A stretch of DNA of 64,000 bases from Cyphellophora europaea CBS 101466 (lineage: Eukaryota; Ascomycota; Eurotiomycetes; Chaetothyriales; Cyphellophoraceae): positions 2,170,001 to 2,234,000 of the forward strand of contig NW_008481810.1 of the NCBI RefSeq assembly GCF_000365145.1, given 5' to 3'. This document shows, piece by piece, positions 53,620 to 64,000 of this stretch; positions within the stretch are counted from its first letter, which is position 1; every line of letters starts with the position of its first letter. The notes under the pieces were generated by a model. That model made no database searches, had not been told where the DNA came from, and saw nothing but the letters and a program-made list of their open reading frames with translations. Both the position numbers and the translations under genes were made by a program.

Positions 53620-56600
53620 TTATCGGTCCCAGTAGAATATCATGCCGTACAACAACTCAGGCACCTCCTGGTGTTCAGGCAGACTTCCGTTAAATTGCGC
53701 TCGCACATAATCCTTTGTCTGGTCACGGAGTTTCTGAACTTCTTCTTGGTGCTGTGGTCCTTGTTCCTCGAGCACGGCGGCCAGCGACCATATGGTCCGG
53801 GCGTGGTTTCCATGGTAGATGGTGGCATCCTGGTCGCCCCTGGCGGCTAGATTCTTCCAGATGCTGCACGCTTGTCGGTAGCATTGTCTGCATGCGGTCA
53901 AAACAAAGTCTGTGGTTGAAGGGTGGGAATGTGACTTACTCTGCTTCTGACAGATCCCGGCCTGAGTAATCACTTGTCGCAAAGAGACAGCCAACCCTGC
54001 GCCATGAGTTTGCGGTGACGGGGTGCGTGGGGCCAAGTAGATTGATGTAGTCTGTCAAGACCCGTTTGTGAAGATCAAGCGACTCTCTGATCCGGCCTTG
54101 CTTCCACAGGATCGTGCCCAATGTGAAATTTGCGGCCATGGGAGTAGAGTTGGGCTCTGTCAAAGCCCGACGGACGACCTCCTCAGCCTTCTCCAGCTCT
54201 CCCTTCCATAGATAGGTTCCAGCGAGATTCTGCGTCAGATTGCCAAGACTGGACTCCTTCTGCATGCCGCAGTTGATGCAAGTCTCGATTGCGAGGTGGT
54301 GCCATTTCAGTGCCTCATCCCAGTTTCCGGCGTCCGTATGGAGAATCCCAAGATTGGTTAGAATGCGAAGATACTGACCCGTTTTGAGGAGATCTGGTCG
54401 ATCCTGTGCTGCTATCATGACGTGTTTCTCTGCATTTATCGCCGCAATCAAACCTTCTTTGCTGTTACACATTTCGGCGCAGAGTCTTGCATAGATGGAA
54501 TACATGAGGGAAAGTGCGGGGTGAGCCGGCGAGGACATGGACACTGTCAGCTCTATCGCTGCCTTGTAGGCCCATACTCCGAGCACATATTGGCCTGATT
54601 CATACGCATAGCTTCTTCGATTAGCAGTCTACCCAAACAAAGTTTCTTTGAAAACTTTTTGACATACCAGATGGACTTGGTCAGGCAAACCAACAGCTTC
54701 TGACTTGCTGATTCGGTGAGCGCATCTTTACATTTGCCATAAACACTTTGAATATGGCTGAGTGAGTGCTCAACGTACTTCCAGTTTTGAGGATGGCGTA
54801 CTGAAGTAAAGCCAAACTCCGGAATATACGCACTTAGAAGATGTAAGGATAAATCCGTGACCTGGCGGAATCGGGTTTTATTTTTGACAAGTCGCGAGAG
54901 AGTAATGTGTTGCAAGTGTCGGTGTACACTCATGCTCCTACTGCTGTGATCATAGTCGACCAGTGATTGCTGAGTCAGGCCTTCTTGTGCGTTTGCAACA
55001 GCTAGCGGGTCATCCAAGAACATTGCAAATGCGTGATGGGTTTCAGTCGAGTCGAAGAGCTCAGCTGGAATAGAATCAGGATCGAGTAAGGAGAAAGCGT
55101 CCAGAAGAACTAGGGAGGCTTCTGAGAGAGCGCTGGTGGAGACAGTCCATGTTGTTGCGACTGTCCTGCTATAGCCCTCGACCTGGTAGCTATCGATGAC
55201 CTCGGATCGCTGATCATAGAGACGGAGGAATTTGACGGGGCTGCAGTTTTTATTCGTCATGAAAGATGCAGCTGTTCTGAGCGCCAATGGTAAGCCTCCA
55301 AATCGTTGCGTTAACTGCTCGAGAGCCTTAATGTCATCTTCATCTGCTTGAAAACCAGAGGGTAGCCCCTGTCTCAGAAAGTCGATTCCATCTTGGTCGC
55401 CAAAGGCCCTCAATGGGAGGCCAACGAAGGCTAGACCTTCATTTTGGACCTTGAGATTTCGACTGGTGACAAGTACCGAACCGCGAACAGTATTCGGCCA
55501 GTAAGGCTTGAGGAATCCCGGATCGTCGGCATTGTCGAATACAAACAGAAACTCCCTGTCTACATACTCAGATGAGGATAAGCTCGATAGGGTAGGAAAC
55601 TTACCAAAGTTGTTGATCCAGTTGAGAACAGCGTGCCTTGACTCTGGCTCAGAGACTTGTATTCCTAGAGCTCTCGCAAGTCCAATGAATTGCGTCTCCA
55701 ATTTGTCCTTCGAGTCAGCATATAGCCAGATGATTACTTCGTATTTTCCCGCTCTGTATTCGCGATACATGTACTCTTTTGCAACAGAAGATTTGCCACA
55801 CCCGCCCAGTCCGTGTATGACCAGGCTTCGCATACGTGGCACGCCTCTTCGAGGGCCGGGGTCTAGATGCTGCTCGATGTCACATAGAGCGTTGCCCCTT
55901 CCGAAGAAGTTATCGTTGCGCGGTACATTTTGGACGAATCGAAAGGGAAATGTGATCTTGACCATGCTTTGCTGGCTCGATATGTTCTTCGTCAATAGCG
56001 CCATCATACTGTCGTCTCGCTTCTTAGAATCTTCAAACCCTGCAGTGTTGACCTGGAGTTTGACATGCCCGGTGTGCCACTCAATTCGGTCCTTACATGC
56101 GAGAAATCTCTTCTCAAAGTTAGGGCGAAACAACATCTTAAGCCAATGAACTGCGCCGCTATTCAGCAAGACGGCGCATAATTGTAGCAGTGATCCGACA
56201 CTCACGTGGCGCTGGCTTTCGGAAAAATTGAATCGATTCAACAATAAAAGCCAAAAATTCTGTACAAGTATTTTTGATGGATGCGGTGAGGTCGCTGTGG
56301 TCAGTTGCACTGAAAAGTTTCAACCATCTTTCAAATAGAGGGAGATAGCTAGACAGATTTTGTAGCTGATCGACAATGATGCCATGCAAAGCGGTTGTGC
56401 GTGCTGATACCTATTGACCCTTCATGTCAGCGATCCTAGACAAGAGCAGACGCTGCAGTGCGCCTTCACATATTTCGGACTAGTTACCTCCAAAAGTATT
56501 CGAACGCCTCCCCATATAACACCTGTAGTCAGGTCTCCGCCGCCAACAGACACATCAATCGCTCTACCGAAGGATAAGATATGCTGGGATATGAGACCGA

Positions 56601-56949
56601 CTTTGTCAAGGAATCTGTTAAACGCCCCTGCATCGTATCTCGGGCGGACTGTACTCAGCATAGCCTCTAATGAACGCTTGTCCATGGCAACGTGACACGA
56701 AATTGCGGTGCAATGCTTCTGGTCTTCATAGCTGAAATTGGCCACATGTTCTCTCAACACCTCCCGCCAGATCGCTGATATAGGACTGGAATCCTGAGGA
56801 CCAGCCGCTGAATTTTCAATGACAATGTTCGTAGCGTTGGATCTTCGTTTAATCTTTGCTGCATTGCTAGCATTTGGTGCGATTGTAATAGTGTTCGACG
56901 CGGGGTTCTGCGGAGTGCCACCGGGAACAGACACAATGCTGGCTGCCAT
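53620..56949 (-). CDS. NLR-like STAND protein (NB-ARC plus TPR)
   Basis: Candidate fungal NOD-like receptor; such STAND ATPases act in non-self recognition and programmed cell death. Five exons: 56488-56949, 56206-56410, 54668-56150, 53940-54611 and 53620-53887. All phases agree and give 1029 residues. The N-terminal about 220 residues are helical, with SAIWREVLREHVANFSYEDQ and GDLTTGVIWGGVRILLE, resembling the DUF7708-type N-terminal domain of fungal NLRs. NB-ARC is at about 300-560: FFGRGNAL, Walker A GLGGCGKSS (about 336-344), Walker B FLFVFDNADD (about 423-432), GSVLVTSRN, and FGGLPLAL. TPR-like repeats cover about 715-1000 (LRILTNLGILHTDAGNWDEA, NLAGTYLWKGELEKAEEVVR). The intron before exon 4 has a TGCTAAT branch site. 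The gene is complete, with no stop or frameshift. Trigger and effector partner are unknown. Confidence 0.88.
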
Positions 56950-58062
56950 GGTAAATTCGATGTCCCGAAAGGTAGGGACGGTCTCCAGCAGAAAAGAACA
57001 ATTTGTGCAGCTCGAGTAATACCAGATGATTCGTAGCTCTGCAAGACTTAATTGGATCAGGATCAGGCATTGATATTTGCAAGGCAATGTGCTGGTGCTG
57101 CTGGCGGACAGGGATTCGCCTTGCACAGGCTGTCCTTCCTGGCTCACAAAGGACTTTCGAAGGGACCAACGATTGCCCCTGTTGTAGGCTTCTTAAAGCA
57201 GAGTGGGCCCTACTGCTCACTCTTTCTGGTGTCATATCCGATAGGCCTGGGGTAGTGGTCTTTTCTTTTGTCCACAGCCCTGCCACACAAAAGTGTACAA
57301 GGCCAGGACTCGGCGATCCTAACAGGAATCAGCCAACACTGGCTCTTTGGGAGGTCACAAAAGCTCGCCACTCTGCTGAGAGGCGTACTGACTCGTTCTC
57401 AGCTACACGTAGCATCTCGTATGATATTTGTCCACCGGCAGAGGAATCTTGTTTTCTGATAGGTGCCCGCCTCAGGCTAGATGCAAGGCAGACTGTGCCC
57501 ATCAGAGGCGACATGGGACGGCATGGGTCGCAATTGCAGGGATAGGGGTCTCATTGACGCCCCAAATGCAGGCGCTACCACTTTGATCACCATCTACTTT
57601 TCCTTTCGTCTTGATGAAGAACAGAGAGAATCTTGTCAGGCTGACGCGCAATTATGTGCCTTGTGGAACGTGATCTAGATCGCTGAAGACTGTGATGTGC
57701 GGAAGATTCAGGGCTGGTTTGGCGTATGCGAGGCTCTTCACTAAGTACTTCGCTTCACGTATGTGCGTAGCCGGAAATGAGACACCTTCCTTCCGTCATG
57801 GGAACAAGACCAACACAGTGGTTCTGTAAGCTCTTGGGCAGAGCAATACCCTTGTTCGGACAGTGTCCTGACAAAAAAGTCGTCTATCAGGAGCACCGCC
57901 TGAGAGCGGGTCCTGGCTCGTACTTACTGTTGCGATGTCGGCATTTGACCTGAGGGCTATGCCTTCATACAAGGCTTTCTCGTAATGGAGATTCACCGTT
58001 AGTCGTCCACAGGTCTATTGTTTTCGATTTGCTGTGTTTTCTGCTGAGCCAACTGGCAAGAT
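56950..58062. other. NLR promoter and intergenic region
   Basis: About 1.1 kb between the NLR start and the stop of the oxidoreductase gene. Frames up to 152 codons (57087-57545, +) show no family resemblance. No transposon ends or RNA genes recognised. Confidence 0.45.
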
Positions 58063-59570
58063 TTAGAGATATGATGCAACTCCTGGGAGGCCCAAGCTCG
58101 AGATGTCCACAGACAGAGGTTGTCCCAGGATCAACTCGCTTGCTAGCTTCCCACTGCCTAGACTAAGGGCAACTCCATCGCTAGAATGTCCTGTATTGAT
58201 GTAGAGTCCTCCCGGGTCCGCTGTCACGGAGGCATCGACACTGGGTCTGTCGAACAGCAAGTCAAACGGGACCCTGGTAATGATGGGACGGTTTGGAACG
58301 GCCGTGGGTCGATAGCAGCGCCCTGCGTCGTGATATTCCAGATCCTTGTCCTTAGGTACTTTCACATAATGCTTCGTGGCAGTGATCATTTTTTCGATCT
58401 CTGCTGGCTGAGGCAGCACTTGAGTTGCCAAAGGTGGGAGCTCCTCTGCAACAGCGCCCCAGCCTCCAATGTACAGATCGCCATTGGGAAACGACGTAAC
58501 ATCGAATCTACTCCCATCCGGGGTCACGTTGGTAAAATACACCTGCACGCTATCCTCGCCGTGGCCAGACGGACTTCTGATACGTGCGTGGTTTCCTGCC
58601 GCTCCTCTTGAGTCCATCGGGAGCTTGACTTGAGCGCTTGGGAAAAGGGTAGCAAACACTCGATCAGACCACGGACCTGCCGCTATCACCACGGAGTCGG
58701 CAGGTATCGACTGGCTCAAACCGCTACTCGTTCGGACGTGTAACGCCGAAAAAGCGGATCCGGCTGGATCGAGCTGGATCGATGTAGCTGTAGCACTTGT
58801 TTCGATTCTTACACCAAGTTCTTTGACTCGTTTCGTAAGAAATTCGCAAAAGCGTCTCGGATCCCTTATACCGTTAATTAGTCGGGGAGGCGATTCAACA
58901 TGTCATTACATACAGATGCGCCGCATTCGGGGGAGAAGAAACTCTGTAAGCGTCCCAATCGTCTCTCACTCGGACCCAGGCTGGGAGGTCAGAGAGTGGC
59001 ACCGAGACAGGCGGCCCTTTAGAGCCCGAACCACCGCCGGGGCTGGAGCTATCCGAGGAACCTTTCTTCTGGAGACGATATATTGTCTAGTAAGGATGAG
59101 CATCAAACGGTGGAAAGAGCTTGCAAGATAGATCTTGTGCTTACTTGATCACTCCATCCGTATTCATCTTTGCCATTGTATTGCTCTGCAAGTCTGACTT
59201 GGAGGCGATACGAGAGGCAGACAAGGCCAGCTCGGCCTGTCTTGCTCTCTTTCCTTTGGGAAGAACCAAGGCTACCGGTTGCCTGACTGGATGCAGCAGG
59301 GCACAGGCGATCGGACGATTCGATAATGGTGATCTGCGGCCTCTGGTTGCCCGGTGCGGACGAAGTAAGGCGTGCATCTTCGCGATGAGACAAGGCAAGG
59401 AAATAGGCAGTTGATAGGCCGATCACCCCGCCGCCAATTATGGCCACGCCACGCGGCGGTTTCCTCGCCTTTTCAGCCTCGGTGGTGCTGTGGTACGAAT
59501 GTTCGGCAGTCCCCATGTCGCTTTTTTGCTCTTCAGCTATGTTAGATGCGTTGTTGATTTGATCAAGCAT
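58063..59570 (-). CDS. FAD-dependent oxidoreductase, DAO family
   Basis: Flavoenzyme of the glycine/D-amino-acid oxidase superfamily, closest in style to fungal TDA3-like proteins; would oxidise an amine or amino-acid-like substrate. Exons 59145-59570, 58914-59086 and 58063-58864 give 466 residues. The Rossmann FAD site is GVAIIGGGVIGLSTAYFLAL at about residues 41-60, followed by the acidic strand end ITIIESSDRL. Exon 2 ends in AAHL and joins DPRRFCEFLTKR, the conserved segment before the second FAD-contact strand. SVVIAAGPWSDRVFATLFP and GGLYINTGHSSDGVALSLGS near the C-terminus bind the flavin. It is on the same strand as the MFS gene upstream (580-base gap). No peroxisomal tripeptide (ends ASYL). 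Start may alternatively be the Met at residue 19. Confidence 0.88.
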
Positions 59571-60150
59571 TGAGGAGGAGATCGAGACTGCTTCTGCTGT
59601 CGTGGGGCGAGAGATTGATGAAGGCCGCGGTAAAGACGTTGAGTCATGATTCGTGCTTCACTCAGCACCCGTTTCTCTGGACGGATCAGGCCTAGCCTAC
59701 GAAAACGCGGAATGTCAAGCAGGCTGATCCTGACCCAAAACCACGATGCACAATAGGTATCTGCAAATGACATGCGAGGCGCATCCGCCTGATGCGCGAT
59801 AGCATTGGGGGATGCAGCAACATGATTTCCGATTCGCAGCAAGACAAGAGGTCAGGTTTAGCTTTCTTGCACATGCCTGAACTGACTCTGGACTTGAACC
59901 CCGATCTCGGTAAAGCTTTTCCGACGCTGGGCTACTGTAGAGTTTGGCGTGATGTGGAGAATGATCCCCAGACAGACCACACTTGGAAGCCGAGCCAGAG
60001 GACGGTCTTACCCTTAAACTTCCGGAAACGGTACCGGCATCTCCCGTTTCCCAATGACGCTAGAAAGCTTACATCTGGCGTCATGCTAAAGCCATGCACG
60101 CTTGTACGATGACCCATGATCGTTCTTCTGATCGAGTCTGGATGGCTCGA
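59571..60150. promoter_or_regulatory. Oxidoreductase promoter region
   Basis: 580 bases between the MFS stop and the oxidoreductase start. A tRNA-like B-box at about 59888-59900 on the minus strand was examined and rejected. No gene. Confidence 0.4.
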
Positions 60151-61898
60151 TCACAGATACAATGAAAATGCAACTGATACAGCATAAAGCCCCTGTTTGC
60201 TATTAGCCTGGGTTCTCCACCTCAGCGAAGACTTACCGAAGCAAATACGAACGGTATGCCCCACCACCCACTGGATTTTGTAAGCCCAGCGCTGAGAAGC
60301 TGCTGCATTATCGGCTCGGCCACCAACAAGGTAATGTTCTCGATCATCTGAATCAGCCCGTAGAGATCCTCCCGCGATGCTTCCGGGACCGATAGCGTAG
60401 CAATGGCGACAAGCGGCGGTCGAGTAATTTGAGATATTGTGAACAGGGCGGTTCCTTTACGATTAGTCGCGATAAATAGGCTTGGCGTTGAGGCTTACCT
60501 ATACACAGGAGGATTGTAGAGGGGGAAATGCCTATCAGTAAGCACCCAAAGCCTGTAGATATCAGGCTGCACCGCACCATCATGACCTGGATGCCCAGTT
60601 CCTTGGTGATGTCCTTTGAGCGAAGCCACCGCAAGCAACCAGGCACAATGACCAGAAAGATAACGAGGTTCATTACTGCTGTGGCTGTGAAAAGCTCTGT
60701 GACCTGCAAGAATGTCCAATCGAAACGAATCCTAGGGAACTGCATCATGACACTGATAATAGCCATGCGGAACATGCCAACGAAGAATATCGGCAGTGTA
60801 AGCATGCCAATACGACTCCGCAGGACTGGCTGTAGACTCTGGATATAGGTGTGGAACGATGGGAATAGCGAGTCTGACCTGGCGCGAGTAAGAACGTCTT
60901 CGTCTTCTCCGCTAGAGCCATTGGAAGGCTGATCAGGTATCGCGAGGGCAAGGAGAGCGCCGATTCCGAGGTAGGCCCAGGCAAGTGTAAACGAAAGGGT
61001 CAGCGATATCCTCATACTCCAATTGGCCATGGCTGGAGCGAACAACTCAACGAACATATAGGCGACGTTGATGAGGTAGAAGGCGTTGCCTCTACGTTAT
61101 GCGATTAATGTCGACCTTTTCACCGGCTCTGCGTACTCACACGTTGTCCTCTCCTGCATGTCTGCTTGCGAGTAGATGCACCATTGCTGCGACTGACATT
61201 GTTCCGCCGCCACACAAAAAGAAGATGGACGATATCCAGACTAGGCGGACAGCGAATCTGTTGGGGTAGGAGCCTTCATTTGGTCAATAGGGAGGACGGT
61301 CGGCCGATGTGCGGTAAGATACTCACAAATGATATACACCCAGAAAGTCTGCATTCCAAGCCCAGATAGACCGAGGATAAGAACTCTTGTCGGACCGATT
61401 TTTCTTGCCAGTCTGGCGAGAGGGGCGGCCACAATGAAGACTGCCCGATGTAAGCGTGCGAGAAGACTTGCGAGAAGCAAATGAGCTCGACAGACCCGGT
61501 ATGCAATCGATCATCGCCTTCCATGCTTTGATTGTAGCGAGCTCTGTTTGCACTTCAGGTACTTTGCAGCTTTGTTCCGACACCGAGCCGCGTGCATCAA
61601 TGATCGATGGGTTGACCTCAAAATAGTAGGTGAGACATATGGCCCGTTCCAGGATCGCCGTGACAGGAGCGAAGAGGCTCAGTTCGAACAGCTCAGCAAA
61701 GAAGAATACCACGGCGCACAGTATGATATTGCATTGGAAGGTGGATTGTGTTGATTGTGCATGATGATCCTCGCCCCTTGAGTTTGAGTCAGAAAGGGTT
61801 CCGAGCAAATTGTCGTCCTCTCGAGAACAGTGCTCTTGTTCAGAATGCTCTTGAGAGATCTCTTGGTCCTCCTCAGATAGGGTCGTGTATGCCACCAT
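60151..61898 (-). CDS. MFS transporter, six exons
   Basis: Predicted 496-residue, twelve-helix major facilitator; substrate unknown. Exons rebuilt from splice sites and frame: 61496-61898, 61323-61440, 61141-61257, 60499-61091, 60237-60454 and 60151-60192. All phases agree. The cytosolic N-terminus is acidic (EEDQEISQEHSEQEHCSRED). Helix 1 is NIILCAVVFFFAELFELSLF; the loop after helix 2 keeps the MFS pattern LARLARKIGPTRVLIL; FAVRLVWISSIFFLCGGGTM and NAFYLINVAYMFVELFAPAM follow. The last exon adds GLYAVSVAFSLYL. Intron 1 uses a rare GTCTGT donor, and intron 2 a GTATCT donor. It resembles fungal MFS proteins often found near metabolic clusters. It sits between the oxidoreductase and the oxygenase gene and is probably their exporter or importer. 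Confidence 0.82.
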
Positions 61899-62316
61899 CC
61901 CGTATATGGGCTATTGGTGAGTGCTGTCGTCGATGTCAATACACTTCGGATCTCTGGGATGGTTGTGCTTCATTTCGCAATGGTGTGCGGGGTTCTAAAC
62001 AGGTCAAGTGCCAAGCCTGGTCACCCAAGGACCCTCGTATGGCTGTCACCGGGAGCTTTAGCGGGCTCGGGGGCACAAGTGCACCTATACTCGATGCGGG
62101 GGAGAATGGGCCGCTCAGGAAAGACTTAAAAGGCAAGAAAGCCTATTTTGCCTTGATCAGAGCCTCTACGTCCGCCTTCGCTGTTTTGGTGATTTTGAAT
62201 GATATCTGGCCAAGTTATAACTTGAAATCATGTTCTTCGTACAGAAGACACTACGATCAAGTAGCCGGCTAATCGACATAGCCCCTTCTTTTGGCCGCAC
62301 TGGTTCTCGAGTCTTT
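61899..62316. promoter_or_regulatory. Shared divergent promoter, MFS and oxygenase
   Basis: 418 bases between the divergent starts of the MFS and CmcJ-like genes, suitable for joint control. GC-rich CGG-type elements occur (for example near 61993 and 62095), but no clear palindromic Zn2Cys6 site can be assigned by eye. An in-frame ATG at 62230 could extend the oxygenase gene into this region. Confidence 0.45.
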
Positions 62317-63532
62317 ATGCAGGTGAGTTCTTTGGTTCATGCATATAAGTATAGAGGCTGAGAAAGCACCAAGAGGGCAAGTTCACTAACGACACCGACT
62401 ACATCTGCAACGCTCTACTACCTTTCGCGTCTTGAACTCTATAAACATGAGAAGCCATATCACATCAATGTGCCGCCTTCTGCGCTTCCTCCCGGGATGC
62501 AATCAACTGAGAAATCTGAGGGTTACGATGGAATCACCGTCAACAACCTGCGAGGCCGAGAGCACGAGTTCAGCCTGGATAACAGCGGCTTTCAAGTATT
62601 TCGAGACGAGGAGAAGACATTCTCTCTTGCCTCCGCGTTGAAATATGACGAGTATGCGGATTTTCAAACAGTCAAGTCGCGGTACAGAGCAGCAGTCAGT
62701 CAGTTCCTCGTGGAACGGCTCGGTGCAGAAGCTGTCTTTCCTTTTACTCACGAGGTCTGTTTACATGCGCTATTATGAATAGAGGAAGCTTATGCACATC
62801 AGGTTCGAAGGAGAGCTTCTGTGTTCCCAAGACTTCCACGAGGTACGGGAGAAGCGCCACAGCCTGTGCAAGGAGTACACGTTGGTATTACGACCCGCCT
62901 CTCTGGACGACTCTCGCTAACGTAGTAAGACTTCACTCCACGCTGGGCTGTGGAAAGAACGCGCATGGCTTTCGGCGAAGCCGTCGTTGATTATCTCATG
63001 ACACGCCGGTGGCAAGTCCTTAAGTACGATAAAGACACCATACTAATACGTCCATTGCTAACCCCAGTTAGTATCTGGCGCCCCTTGTTTGGGCCATTAT
63101 ATGACTGGCCGCTTGCGGTTTGCGACTGGCGCTCCATTGACCCTTCTCAGGATCTGGTGGCTAGCGACAATGTTTATACACATACAGCTGCCGAGACGTA
63201 CAATCTCTACCACAGTCCCTCGCACAAATGGTACTTTTTACAAGGCATGAGACCGGAAGAAACTCTAGTCTTCAAAAGTCACGACTCGCGAAAAACAAAC
63301 GGAACTGCGCGGGGTACGTACAAAGACACAGGTGCATTGCTATTGCTTACGATATGCAATTATAGTCTGTCCTCATGCTGCTTTCAGAGATCCGCTTGCT
63401 CCAGCAGATGCAAGACCGAGAGAGAGTGTGGAATGTTTGGCGATCGTGGTATATCCACCATCGCACCTCGAAGATGTCCAGGATGTCCAAGCAGAGGTGA
63501 GCAGATTCGTACCGCCATTGTTACAGGACTGA
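62317..63532 (+). CDS. CmcJ/AsaB-like hydroxylase family protein
   Basis: Member of the family containing bacterial CmcJ (cephamycin 7-alpha-methoxylation) and fungal AsaB (aspergillic acid hydroxylase/desaturase), common in secondary-metabolite clusters. Exons 62317-62322, 62374-62754, 62803-62884, 62930-63313 and 63366-63532 give 339 residues. Family landmarks in order are ATLYYLSRLELYKHEKPYHI, ITVNNLRGREHEFSLDNSGF, AVFPFTHEVRRRASVFPRL, GVHVDFTPRWAVERTR (with the conserved HVD), SIWRPLFGPLYDWPLAVCDW, NLYHSPSHKWYFLQGMRPEE, and HAAFRDPLAPADARPRESVE. The landmarks across the second and third junctions form only after splicing. The first exon is just ATGCAG; alternatively translation begins at an in-frame ATG at 62230. 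The donor of intron 2 is GTCTGT. Confidence 0.85.
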
Positions 63533-64000
63533 CGAGGCTAGACATTGCCGTAGATGGAATAACGGAGAGCCTTCCTACTCATGAGCAGCTGGCTTGGGGG
63601 AGTGAATGTTTCTGTCCTTTTCCTGCACACGTCAGCCTTACCGCACTGAAACCGCAGCAAGAGACTTGTTTCTGGTAGATCTTCCCAGAGTAGCCTCCTG
63701 TGCACAACGAGAATTTCAAGAACATTGTGAGTAGCAACGAGATCGACGATGACCTTGAGGCTCAACTAGGTTGAATTATGCAGATCCCCAGTGCAGTTCC
63801 TTTTTCTTCCACTAGCAGCGCCCGACGGATGAACACTCGTATATCTGCATATGTATAGTATACAACTGACCAATGTCTCAATGTGCTCGATGCTACCAGC
63901 CTTTGAGAGGTCCAGAAGGGCGGGGTAACTGAGAAGTATGGATCGTGGCTTCTGCACGTTGACTGCAAGACTACTCCAAACACATCACGATAAGAGGAAA
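63533..64000. other. Right end, no gene seen
   Basis: 468 bases after the oxygenase stop. Only short frames; any further cluster gene would lie beyond the window. Confidence 0.45.

Noticed and set aside
59878..59945. tRNA-like GGGGTTCAAGTCC on the minus strand
   Set aside because: The B-box-like sequence is present, but the T-stem does not pair and no seven-base acceptor stem or proper A-box spacing can be formed.
1..64000. CRISPR arrays, insertion sequences, rRNA, telomeric repeats, long terminal repeats
   Set aside because: No regularly spaced repeats, inverted-repeat-bounded transposase genes, rRNA motifs or telomere-type arrays were seen on reading both strands; gene content is nuclear fungal.

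Overview
The window is nuclear DNA of a filamentous ascomycete (Pezizomycotina). The diagnostic gene is HEX-1, the Woronin-body core protein with a C-terminal SRL peroxisomal signal (31610-32293). Supporting signs are short introns of about 45-70 bases with GTAAGT/GTGAGT-type donors and CTAAC/CTGAC-like branch sites, pyrimidine-rich gene starts, and fungal families such as ERG2, VRG4, Tim8 and a hybrid histidine kinase. The overall gene style suggests Dothideomycetes, but that placement is inference. No bacterial, organellar, viral or CRISPR feature was seen. About 26 protein genes are supported. Many are split by introns, and I rebuilt their exons by hand from splice sites, frame and family conservation.

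Layout. 1-4079 holds no convincing gene. 4080-21630 carries mostly housekeeping genes: YIF1 (ER-Golgi), a hypothetical protein, the SRP receptor alpha subunit, ERG2 sterol isomerase, a cupin protein, a retinol-dehydrogenase-like SDR, the eEF1A methyltransferase EFM4, the WD40 ribosome-assembly protein SQT1/AAMP, a sugar-porter MFS and a vacuolar subtilisin (PRB1 type). 22366-30013 is one giant BEACH-WD40 gene. 31001-32293 is HEX-1. 33583-43175 is dense and conserved: VRG4 GDP-mannose transporter, phosducin-like/TXNDC9 protein, ribosomal protein uL23, TIM8, BUD31, a PNRC-motif decapping-activator candidate, RBX1 and signal peptidase subunit SPC1. 44087-52555 holds a CorA/MNR2-like Mg2+ transporter, pyruvate dehydrogenase protein X and a GAF hybrid histidine kinase.

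The right end (53620-63532) changes to accessory content: a five-exon NLR/STAND protein (helical N-terminus, NB-ARC, TPR), a FAD-dependent DAO-family oxidoreductase, a six-exon MFS transporter, and a five-exon CmcJ/AsaB-like oxygenase divergent from the transporter. Two oxidative enzymes beside an exporter-type MFS look like a small uncharacterised metabolic cluster with an NLR next to it. This is the best candidate for a new system here.

Functional links. YIF1, the SRP receptor, SPC1 and VRG4 all serve the secretory pathway. uL23, SQT1, EFM4 and BUD31 serve ribosome or RNA metabolism. They are scattered and independently transcribed, as usual in fungi. Two further points stand out: a stretch of about 900 bases without any ATG in front of HEX-1 that nevertheless encodes a charged in-frame extension, and a final small intron in the BEACH gene that moves its stop codon.
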